NCBI GenBank assembly: GCA_965227035.1 | Contig: OZ245724.1 | Coordinates: forward strand, 2,046,001-2,110,000 | Direction of reading: 5' to 3' | Length of the DNA: 64,000 nucleotides | Origin: CBDDFQ01 sp965227035 | GTDB lineage: Bacteria > Pseudomonadota > Gammaproteobacteria > Burkholderiales > Burkholderiaceae_C | Shown: in pieces, positions 44,877-52,154 of the stretch | Position numbering within the stretch: the stretch's first letter is position 1 | Layout: every line of letters begins with the position of its first letter | Program-made: the position numbers and the translations under genes | The notes under the pieces: model-generated | Seen by the model: the letters and a program-made list of their open reading frames with translations, nothing else | Databases searched by the model: none | Told to the model about the DNA's origin: nothing

Positions 44877-45776
44877 TCAGTTCAGAAACGAAGTGACCGC
44901 TGCGAGCTGGTCCGGTGCGATCAAGGTGGGCGCGTGACCCACGCCGTCGAACGACACCAGCCTGGCCTTCGGGCCGCGCTGCGTCATGGCCTCGGCAGTC
45001 GCAGGAGTAAGCAGGTCGGATTGCCCGCCTCGTACCAGCAAGGTGTCGGCCTTGATGTTGTCGTAGATCTTCCAGAGCATCGCTTCGCCTTCGGCCATTG
45101 CCTGCTGGGTGGTCGAGCGGAAAGGCACGCCAATGGCCGGGTCGTAATGCATGACGAAAGAACCGTCGGACTGCGGTCCGGGCTTGATCATGTGGCGTGA
45201 CAACTCGCGCCAAACGTCCGGCGAATGCGGGCCGAACCCGAGAGAAATAAGAGCCATCGCAGCCGCAGCTTCATCGAGTGATTTGTAGCTGACCGGTTTG
45301 CCGACGTAAGTACCGATGCGTTGGGTCGCACTCCATTCGATGGCGGGTCCGACATCGTTCAGCACGAGTTTGCGAATCGGCGCTGCAAGCGGCAGACCGG
45401 GTTGTCCCGCGACCACCATGCCGATGATGCCGCCCATGCTGGTGCCGACCCAGTCGAATACTTTCGCATCGAGCTTGGCCATGAGCGCGCTCATGTCGGC
45501 CACGTACACCGGAATTTGATAGCCCATCGGATCTTCGAGCCAGTCGCTTTGACCGCGTCCGACGACATCGGGACACACCACGCGATAACGCTTGCTCAAT
45601 TCGCGAGCCAGCACATCGAAGTCGCGTCCCTGGCGCGTCAGGCCGTGCACGCACACCACCACATGCTGGTTTGCGGGATCGCCCCATTGCCAGTAAGCCA
45701 TGCGATGACCGCCCGAGGTATCGGGGCAATCCACGTGATGGAGGGTGGGCTGGTCTGCGGTGATCGATGAGCTCAT
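44877..45776 (-). CDS. Alpha/beta-fold hydrolase
   Basis: Serine hydrolase of 299 residues without a signal peptide. The oxyanion block is VVCVHGLTRQGRDFDVLARE, the nucleophile elbow is DWVGTSMGGIIGMVVAG (GxSxG), the catalytic Asp is in VRGGQSDLLTPATAEAM, and the His is in DGVGHAPTL. The substrate is unknown; the layout fits esterases and C-C bond hydrolases. It lies between the phosphoesterase and relA on the same strand. Confidence 0.88.
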   Translation of the reverse strand: MSSSITADQPTLHHVDCPDTSGGHRMAYWQWGDPANQHVVVCVHGLTRQGRDFDVLARELSKRYRVVCPDVVGRGQSDWLEDPMGYQIPVYVADMSALMAKLDAKVFDWVGTSMGGIIGMVVAGQPGLPLAAPIRKLVLNDVGPAIEWSATQRIGTYVGKPVSYKSLDEAAAAMALISLGFGPHSPDVWRELSRHMIKPGPQSDGSFVMHYDPAIGVPFRSTTQQAMAEGEAMLWKIYDNIKADTLLVRGGQSDLLTPATAEAMTQRGPKARLVSFDGVGHAPTLIAPDQLAAVTSFLN

Positions 45777-45841
45777 GCGGGAATATTAACGCCGGGAAAG
45801 TTAACGCCAGGATAGAGCGGGTTGCGTTGCCGACCTTTGAT

Positions 45842-46645
45842 CTATCGCTGAATAGGCAGCGCCTCGTTCAGGACTTTTGCAAAGTCTTTTCCCAGATAGT
45901 CCCATCTCTCCACAAAACAAGTGGGGGTTGCCCCTGTCGCGTCGCAGCGGATGACGTTGACCGAATTCGGTACGCCCCACCGAGTGCGGACAGACACTGC
46001 CGTGCCGGCCTGCACCACCCAGGTACGTCGCGCACTCCAGTTTTCCTGCTCGTGGAGCGGCAAGAGATAGGGCAAATGAATGTGCCCTCCCAACAGCAAA
46101 TCGGCACCCGCGTTGCTCCAGTGCGATGCCGCGCGAGGTCCCTCGATCAATCGATCGTGAATGTCTTCATCGCGAATCACCTGGGATGGCTGATGCGTCA
46201 CGACAATGCGCAGCTGCTCGGGCCTTGAAGCGCGCAATCGCCTTACCGAATCCGACACCTGCTCGGGCGACACTGCGCCGTTCTTGTGCCGCCATTTACG
46301 CGTGGTGTTCACGCCGACGATCAGCACGTCGCGGAAGTCGACCACGGGCGACAGGTCCGGCCCGAACTCGCGAATATATCGCTCATAAGGGCTGGCTATT
46401 CGCGCAGCCAGATTGACCAGCGGAATATCGTGATTACCGGGAATGCTCAGCCATCGGGGGACTCTCAGCCCGTCGCAAAATCTGCGGGCCGCGCGAAACT
46501 GATCGCGTGTAGCGCGCTGCGTGATGTCACCCGAAATGATCAGCAGATCCGGCTTCAGACGATGCGCGAGATTCGTCAGTGCGTCCTGCACAGCCGGGGA
46601 CTCGCATCCAAAGTGAAGATCGGAAATCTGCAGGACAACCGTCAT
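45842..46645 (-). CDS. Calcineurin-like metallophosphoesterase
   Basis: Two-metal phosphoesterase of 267 residues, probably cytosolic. The five signature motifs are in order: QISDLHFGCE (DxH), LIISGDITQ (GDxx), SIPGNHDIPL (GNHD), VVTHQPSQ (xxxH) and LLLGGHIHLPYLL (GHxH). The family includes cyclic-nucleotide, nucleotide and lipid phosphatases. The ATG overlaps the stop of the lipid-kinase gene as ATGA, so the two proteins are translationally coupled and may act on related lipid phosphates; that is inference. Confidence 0.92.
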   Translation of the reverse strand: MTVVLQISDLHFGCESPAVQDALTNLAHRLKPDLLIISGDITQRATRDQFRAARRFCDGLRVPRWLSIPGNHDIPLVNLAARIASPYERYIREFGPDLSPVVDFRDVLIVGVNTTRKWRHKNGAVSPEQVSDSVRRLRASRPEQLRIVVTHQPSQVIRDEDIHDRLIEGPRAASHWSNAGADLLLGGHIHLPYLLPLHEQENWSARRTWVVQAGTAVSVRTRWGVPNSVNVIRCDATGATPTCFVERWDYLGKDFAKVLNEALPIQR

Positions 46646-47709
46646 TCGACAGCCACGCGATCCTGCGGCGAAGGCACCAGCAATTGCAGTTTCTCGTCGG
46701 CCACAGCGAACGTGAGCGGCGATGTCATGTACGTGATCTCGCCGTCGGTCGCGACCTTCACACGCTTGTGCCCGGGTACCCGCACGGTGAGTTTGCGCAA
46801 AGAAAAAGTCTGAACGTTTTCTGCGTCTCCCAGCTTGCCGAGTGCACCCCTTGCCATCAGTCCGAGCAATGCAAGACTTCCGACCGGTTTGATCAGCACT
46901 GCCGCCAGCATGCCCTGCGAAGGTGATGCCGCATCCTGTTCATCCACGCCGACCCGTTCGAGTTGAAGGCGGTTGTTGCCGACGAAAAGAGTGGGCGTTT
47001 CCAGGTTCATCGCGCGACCACCAAGCTCGAGGCAAATCACCAACTGCTTCCAGGATCGGATGATGGTCGCGATACCGGCAAATGCGGCGACGAATCGGCT
47101 GCGTCCGAACTTCTGTTTCCACGCTTCTCGATCTTCCAGAAGCTGCGGGTAGAGGCCCAAACTCGCGTTCACCAGAAAGATTCTGTCGTTCACACGACCG
47201 ACCTGCGTGGGCTCGATCTTCGCTCTCAAAAGAGCTGAAGTCGCTGCTTCCAGATCCTGTGCAATTGCATGGTTGCGCCCGAAGTAGTTGAAGGTGCCCT
47301 GCGGCACGACGCCGAAGATGCAGCCCGTGCCCAAAACCTTCGATGCAACCGCATTGATGCTGCCGTCGCCGCCAGCGACCACCACCACGCCACCACTCTT
47401 CTTGGCTGCGAGCACAGCCAGACGAGCCGCTTCTATGATCGAAGTGTTTTCATCGGCAATATGGAAATCGACTTCGCGACCGCCCTGTGCAAACACCATC
47501 GCCATGCGCTCGCGGGTGTCTGACGCATCGTGGCGCCCGGAGCCGCTGTTCAGCACCACATGGAATGGGCCGAAGTCGTTGAATCCGCTCGCAGCGTCTG
47601 CAGTGGTTGCCGTATTCGCTGCCGTATTCGATACGGTGGCAGGCCTGTCTGCCGGATTCGCAGCAGGCTGATGGGTCGTCGGTTCCGGTGTGAATTCGGC
47701 CGCGTTCAC
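46642..47709 (-). CDS. Diacylglycerol-kinase-fold lipid kinase
   Basis: ATP-dependent lipid kinase of the DAGK/sphingosine-kinase catalytic fold, 355 residues. The nucleotide-binding motif is VVVVAGGDGSINAVASKVLG, followed by FGVVPQGTFNYFGRNHAIAQ. The C-terminal half has the family pattern LFVGNNRLQLERVG and LTVRVPGHKRVKVATDGEI. The first 45 residues are an Ala-Thr-Pro-rich extension of low complexity. The start is GTG and overlaps the SIMPL gene stop as GTGA (47706-47709). Substrate (diacylglycerol or another lipid alcohol) is not determined. Confidence 0.9.
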   Translation of the reverse strand: MNAAEFTPEPTTHQPAANPADRPATVSNTAANTATTADAASGFNDFGPFHVVLNSGSGRHDASDTRERMAMVFAQGGREVDFHIADENTSIIEAARLAVLAAKKSGGVVVVAGGDGSINAVASKVLGTGCIFGVVPQGTFNYFGRNHAIAQDLEAATSALLRAKIEPTQVGRVNDRIFLVNASLGLYPQLLEDREAWKQKFGRSRFVAAFAGIATIIRSWKQLVICLELGGRAMNLETPTLFVGNNRLQLERVGVDEQDAASPSQGMLAAVLIKPVGSLALLGLMARGALGKLGDAENVQTFSLRKLTVRVPGHKRVKVATDGEITYMTSPLTFAVADEKLQLLVPSPQDRVAVE

Positions 47710-48443
47710 TTCATCTGCACCGAACCGCTGACGTTCACGATGACCGTGGTCTTTCCAGCCTCCACCGGCACCGGCGCGGAATCGGACATGGCCTTGGCTT
47801 CCATCGCCATCATTCGCGGACGCGGTACTGAGCCCTGATCGCTTGAGCTGACCGACACCTCACGCAAGGTGAACGAGCTGAATCCGAACGATCTGGAAAT
47901 TTCGGCCGCCTTGGCTTTGAAGTGGTCGATCGCCTGAGCCTGGGCATCGCCCTCGACCTTCAGCCGTTGTTCGCGGCTCAATCCGAATCCGACATTGGAA
48001 AGCGTCATGGTCGTGATTTTTCCGGCAGCCGCCGTGATTCGAGGAATATCGCGACCTTCCAGAACGAGCTCGGTGCTACCCACCCAGCCGTTGATTTTGG
48101 AATCTTTGCCGTAGCGCGGATAAATATTGAAGTTGCCAGTACGAACATCCAGCTGGCCCGGCGACGCGGTTTTTTTAGCTTCGGTCAGCGCGGCATCGAG
48201 CGCGGTTTTCAACTGCGACTGGACCGTATTGGCATCTGTGCCATCGCGGGTCGCGCTCAGCGTCATCGTGAGCATGTCCTGCTGAACCTCGACAGTTCCG
48301 GATGCGGCGAGTTGCGCGATGTTCTGCATCGGCGATCTGCCCGTCAACTGTTGAGCGCCCGCGAATTGGCTAGCGGTGGCCAAAACAATGGCGACAAGCG
48401 TCATCCCAAACGCGCCTTTTTTCCGGTTCGATGTGTTCTTCAA
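47706..48443 (-). CDS. SIMPL-domain (DUF541) periplasmic protein
   Basis: A 245-residue secreted protein of the SIMPL family. The start is a TTG at 48443 with AGGGA six bases upstream, followed by a signal peptide (KKGAFGMTLVAIVLATASQ, processing near AGA-Q). The mature part has the family sequence GTVEVQQDMLTMTLSATRDG and ends with VNVSGSVQMK. The molecular function is not well established; E. coli YggE is linked to oxidative stress. It is first of the SIMPL / lipid kinase / phosphoesterase / hydrolase / relA run. Confidence 0.85.
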   Translation of the reverse strand: MKNTSNRKKGAFGMTLVAIVLATASQFAGAQQLTGRSPMQNIAQLAASGTVEVQQDMLTMTLSATRDGTDANTVQSQLKTALDAALTEAKKTASPGQLDVRTGNFNIYPRYGKDSKINGWVGSTELVLEGRDIPRITAAAGKITTMTLSNVGFGLSREQRLKVEGDAQAQAIDHFKAKAAEISRSFGFSSFTLREVSVSSSDQGSVPRPRMMAMEAKAMSDSAPVPVEAGKTTVIVNVSGSVQMK

Positions 48444-48472
48444 GTCGGTTCCCTGCCTGTTTTACTGATGAA

Positions 48473-48501
48473 ATAAAAGTGTTTTTTCGCCAGTTTCTCA
48501 A
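48473..48501 (-). promoter_or_regulatory. Probable sigma-70 promoter of the SIMPL-relA gene run
   Basis: On the minus strand TTGAGA (48501-48496) and TTTTAT (48478-48473) are separated by 17 bases. The -35 box matches consensus at five positions and the -10 box at four. The predicted leader to the TTG start at 48443 is only about 25 bases and contains the AGGGA ribosome site. Confidence 0.55.
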
Positions 48502-48659
48502 TGAAATTTGGCTCGCACGCGAAGCCTGCACTGTGGAGCCAGAAACCGCGACTGCTTGGGGCAACTTGTGTAACAGTGTGTCATTCAGAGGCGAATCACG
48601 GGTTTTCAGGCAGCTGAACAGGCCAGAATTGGCTCTGTTACAAATACAACGGAGCCTTC

Positions 48660-49391
48660 ATGACCCAAGCCGTGGCACGTACCGACAAGATCCTCGTCGT
48701 AGATGACGACGCCCGAATTCGCGACCTCCTCCGCAGATATCTGACCCAGGAGGGATTCGAAGTAATCCTTGCCGAAGACGGAAAAGCCCTTAACCGCGTG
48801 CTTTTGCGCGACTCGGTCAACCTCATTGTTCTCGACCTGATGATGCCGGGCGAAGACGGCCTTTCGATTTGCCGCCGCCTGCGCGCCACCAACGACCGCA
48901 CCCCCATCATCATGTTGACCGCCAAGGGCGAAGACGTGGACCGCATCGTCGGACTCGAAGTCGGCGCCGACGATTACCTCGGCAAACCGTTCAACCCCCG
49001 CGAACTGCTGGCCCGAATTCACGCGGTTCTGCGCCGCCGGCCTGCTCAGGAAGCTCCCGGCGCGCCCTCTTCCGACAATGAAGTGGCCACTTTCGGCCCG
49101 TTCAGTTTCGACTTGGGGTCGCGATCGCTTCACAAGAACGGTCAGGAATTGCCGCTCACGACCGGCGAATTCGCGATGTTGAAGACGCTGGTTCGCCACC
49201 CGCGTCAGCCGCTTTCCCGCGAAAAACTTGCGCAACTGGCGCGCGGCCGTGCGTTCGAGCCCTTCGATCGAAGCCTGGACGTGCAGATTTCTCGTCTTCG
49301 AAAGCTGATCGAAGCAGACGCAACCGCTCCGCGCTACATCCAGACGGTATGGGGCGTTGGCTACGTGTTCGTGCCGGACGGAACGGCGTAA
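48660..49391 (+). CDS. OmpR-type response regulator
   Basis: Two-component response regulator of 243 residues. The receiver domain has the acidic pair in ILVVDDDARIRDLL, phospho-acceptor Asp59 in LIVLDLMMPGEDG, and the Lys in GADDYLGKPFNPRELLARIH. The C-terminal winged helix is of OmpR/PhoB type (LPLTTGEFAMLKTLVRHPRQ, RSLDVQISRLRKLIEAD, VWGVGYVFVPDG). It is followed after 24 bases by its sensor kinase. Sequence resembles E. coli OmpR most, but the target genes are unknown. An inverted repeat lies just upstream of the start. Confidence 0.93.
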   Translation: MTQAVARTDKILVVDDDARIRDLLRRYLTQEGFEVILAEDGKALNRVLLRDSVNLIVLDLMMPGEDGLSICRRLRATNDRTPIIMLTAKGEDVDRIVGLEVGADDYLGKPFNPRELLARIHAVLRRRPAQEAPGAPSSDNEVATFGPFSFDLGSRSLHKNGQELPLTTGEFAMLKTLVRHPRQPLSREKLAQLARGRAFEPFDRSLDVQISRLRKLIEADATAPRYIQTVWGVGYVFVPDGTA

Positions 49392-49415
49392 TTTCAGGCG
49401 CTCGAATCGACAACG

Positions 49416-50804
49416 ATGCCTCCCGCTTCGCCTGATTTCACGCGGCCCGCGTCGCTCGAAGAACTACCCGCACACAGACCCGCTCCCAAGGTGGACGTGA
49501 GCCTTTTCTGGCGCACGTTCATCCTGATCGCGATTCTCCTGGTGGGTAGTACGGTTGCGTGGTTTCAGACTTTTCGTGCGCTCGAATACGAGCCGCGTGC
49601 GGTGCAGACCGCCCAGCAGATCGCATCGCTGGTGAACCTGAGCCGGGCCGCCCTGCTCTATTCCGACTCGATCGCGCGAATCTCGCTGGTCAAAACTCTT
49701 GCCGATCAGGAAGGCGTGCGAATCCAGCCGCGCGAACCGAAGGACATGTTCCAGGTGTTCGCGAAATCGGCGCTCGACGAAAGAATCACGGAAGAGCTGG
49801 CGCTTCGACTCGGCTCGGGCACCACCATCGCGAGCAGTGTGAATGGCGAAGACGGTCTTTGGGTCGGCTTCGCCATAGACGGAGATTCCTACTGGCTGCT
49901 GATGGACAGGTCACGCGTCACACCCGTCGGCGGCCGCACCTGGCTTATCTGGCTCATCACGGCGGGCGCTTTGTCCTTGACCGGCGCGGCAATCATCGCG
50001 CGACTCATCAACCGTCCGCTCAAGCAGTTGTCGTTCGCAGCGAGTCGTCTGCGCGATGGCAACTTCGACACCAGCAAGCTCGACGAACACGCGGTGACCA
50101 GCGAAATCCGCGCGGTGAACATCGGGTTCAACCGAATGGCCGAGCAGCTCGCAAAAATCGAGCAGGATCGCGCCATCATGCTGGCTGGCATTTCCCATGA
50201 CTTGCGCACGCCGCTCGCACGATTGCGCCTCGAAACCGAGATGAGCGTGAGCGACGAAACCGCGCGTGCCCACATGGCGGCCGACATCGTGCAGCTCGAC
50301 GCGATCATCGACAAATTTCTCGATTACGCGCGTCCCGATCATGTGCAGCTCAAGCCCGTTGGACTTCACGACCTGATCGAAACCTGCACCTTCCCGATCG
50401 AGGACAACCCGGAATTCACGGTGAACACCGATGTGCCTGCCAACATCACTGTGCTGGCCGACGAAGTCGAACTGGCGCGCGTCATCGGCAATTTGCTGGA
50501 GAACGCACGTCGATACGGCAAGACGCCGGATTCGGGTGTGGCGGTGGTGGACATCAACGCCAAGACCAACGGTCAATGGGTGCTGATCAAGGTGCGAGAT
50601 CACGGCGTCGGCGTGCCGCCGAAAATTCTCGATCAGCTCACCAAGCCGTTCTTTCGTGGAGACGATGCCCGCACCGAAGCGACCGGCGCGGGCTTGGGGC
50701 TGTCGATCGTCGAGAAGACGATTTTGCGAATGGGCGGCACGTTCTCGCTGGCGAACAGCAGCACCGGCGGTTTAGCCGCACATATACGGCTTAAAAAAGG
50801 CTAG
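49416..50804 (+). CDS. EnvZ-type sensor histidine kinase
   Basis: Inner-membrane histidine kinase of 462 residues. Membrane helix 1 is about residues 32-52, a periplasmic sensor region of about 125 residues follows, then helix 2 (about 175-196) and a HAMP linker (RLINRPLKQLSFAASRLRDG). The H box is AGISHDLRTPLARLRLETEM with phosphorylated His261. The ATPase domain shows N box NLLENARRYG, G1 VRDHGVGVP and G2 GAGLGLSIVEK. It is paired with the preceding OmpR-type gene. Its stop overlaps the convergent ispF stop (CTAG at 50801-50804). Confidence 0.93.
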   Translation: MPPASPDFTRPASLEELPAHRPAPKVDVSLFWRTFILIAILLVGSTVAWFQTFRALEYEPRAVQTAQQIASLVNLSRAALLYSDSIARISLVKTLADQEGVRIQPREPKDMFQVFAKSALDERITEELALRLGSGTTIASSVNGEDGLWVGFAIDGDSYWLLMDRSRVTPVGGRTWLIWLITAGALSLTGAAIIARLINRPLKQLSFAASRLRDGNFDTSKLDEHAVTSEIRAVNIGFNRMAEQLAKIEQDRAIMLAGISHDLRTPLARLRLETEMSVSDETARAHMAADIVQLDAIIDKFLDYARPDHVQLKPVGLHDLIETCTFPIEDNPEFTVNTDVPANITVLADEVELARVIGNLLENARRYGKTPDSGVAVVDINAKTNGQWVLIKVRDHGVGVPPKILDQLTKPFFRGDDARTEATGAGLGLSIVEKTILRMGGTFSLANSSTGGLAAHIRLKKG

Positions 50805-51301
50805 CGAGTCAGAAGCACGACCGCTCGCGCTTCCATCGACTTGCCTTCACCGACCGGCCCCATCTTCTCGGCGGTCTTGGCTTTCACGTTCACCTGATCG
50901 ACTCCGATTTCAAGCGCTTGCGCAATTCGCTCGCGCATCGCAGAAATATGAGGCGCGAGCTTCGGCGCCTGGGCAATCACGGTGCTGTCGATGTTGCCGA
51001 CCAGCCATCCCTGCGCAGCAATTCGCCGTCCGACTTCAGACAGCAGGGTGATCGAATCGGCTCCCTTGAATTGCGGATCGGTGTCCGGGAAATGCTTGCC
51101 GATGTCACCCAAGCCGGCCGCGCCGATGAGCGCGTCGATGATCGCGTGCAGCAGTACATCTGCATCGGAATGACCGAGCAGTCCAACGTGATGTTCGATC
51201 TCGACGCCGCCGATGATCAGCTTGCGTCCGGCGACCAACGCGTGCGTGTCCCAGCCCTCGCCGATTCGGAAAGATGGCGGTGAAGATGTAGATGTAGTCA
51301 T
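50801..51301 (-). CDS. ispF: 2-C-methyl-D-erythritol 2,4-cyclodiphosphate synthase
   Basis: MEP-pathway enzyme forming MEcPP with release of CMP; a zinc-dependent trimer. The 166-residue protein has the metal-binding RIGEGWDTHALVAGRKLIIG, GLLGHSDADVLLHAIIDAL and DIGKHFPDTDPQFKGADSI. The ATG overlaps the ispD stop as ATGA (51298-51301), the conserved ispDF coupling. Confidence 0.97.
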   Translation of the reverse strand: MTTSTSSPPSFRIGEGWDTHALVAGRKLIIGGVEIEHHVGLLGHSDADVLLHAIIDALIGAAGLGDIGKHFPDTDPQFKGADSITLLSEVGRRIAAQGWLVGNIDSTVIAQAPKLAPHISAMRERIAQALEIGVDQVNVKAKTAEKMGPVGEGKSMEARAVVLLTR

Positions 51302-52080
51302 CGAAGATTTTCTTTTGTCGATTCGCGCAACTGGATGATCGCGCCGGCCAGAGCGAAATCTTCCGGGAACGTCACCTTGAAGTTTTGCGCACTACCTTTG
51401 ACCAGTAGCGGCTTCCTGCCAGCCCGCTCCATGGCGCTCGATTCGTCCGTCACCGTATCTGGCGCATTGCCCAGCGAATTGCCCAGCGCATCGTCGAGCG
51501 CGGCAATCAACTCGCCCAGAGGAAACATCTGCGGTGTTTGAGCCAGCCACTTTTCGGCGCGGTCGATGGTCGATTCGGCTCGTGGCAATTCTGCACGTGG
51601 CGATCCTGCCGATTTAGCTTGAAGTTTCAGGGTGTCCGGGAGCGGCTGGGCGATCAAACCGCCTTCGCCCGCCGTCAAACATGCATCGATCAACGCGTCG
51701 ATCTGCTCAGGAAGAATCAGGCACCTTGCAGCGTCGTGAACCATGACCCAATCGGCATCGGCAGCGCCGGACTGCCGGAGCGACTTCAGGCCGTTCAGCA
51801 CGCTATGGGCTCGTGTCGCGCCGCCCACCAGACGCTTGTTCACCGGATGCGCCATTTTGGGCAGCGCGGGAAACAGGGTGTCGCCTTCGCTGATGACCAC
51901 CGAAAGCGTCTTCAGGCGAAGAACTGCGTCGAAGGCCATCAATGTCCGGACGACCATTGCGACCCCCGCGACAGCTTGATATTGCTTGGGCAAATCGCCA
52001 CCGGCGCGCGATCCGTGGCCGGCGGCTGCAATCAGGGCGTGAACGGCCGGTATGTGGGTTTCTGTAAGGCTTGAAGTCAT
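51298..52080 (-). CDS. ispD: 2-C-methyl-D-erythritol 4-phosphate cytidylyltransferase
   Basis: MEP-pathway enzyme that makes CDP-ME from MEP and CTP. The CTP-binding loop is VHALIAAAGHGSRAGGDLPK, with DWVMVHDAARCL in the middle and DTVTDESSAMERAG near the C-terminus. The length is 260 residues with the ATG at 52080 (MTSSLTETH); an ATG five codons upstream at 52095 is also possible. It is divergent from mfd, with about 75 bases between the starts, so their promoters overlap. Confidence 0.95.
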   Translation of the reverse strand: MTSSLTETHIPAVHALIAAAGHGSRAGGDLPKQYQAVAGVAMVVRTLMAFDAVLRLKTLSVVISEGDTLFPALPKMAHPVNKRLVGGATRAHSVLNGLKSLRQSGAADADWVMVHDAARCLILPEQIDALIDACLTAGEGGLIAQPLPDTLKLQAKSAGSPRAELPRAESTIDRAEKWLAQTPQMFPLGELIAALDDALGNSLGNAPDTVTDESSAMERAGRKPLLVKGSAQNFKVTFPEDFALAGAIIQLRESTKENLR

Positions 52081-52114
52081 GAGGTGTCGCCCCATTCTAA
52101 AATCGACTTCAACA

Positions 52115-52142
52115 CACCCCCGCTTTTCTTCGAGCGGGGGTG
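52115..52142 (+). terminator. Terminator-like hairpin just upstream of mfd
   Basis: CACCCCCGCT (52115-52124) and AGCGGGGGTG (52133-52142) form a perfect ten-base stem with an eight-base loop, followed on the plus strand by CTTTCTATTTTT and then the mfd ATG at 52155. The U-rich stretch occupies the place of the ribosome-binding site. It may attenuate transcription of mfd or block its translation; function is inferred. Confidence 0.6.
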
Positions 52143-52154
52143 CTTTCTATTTTT

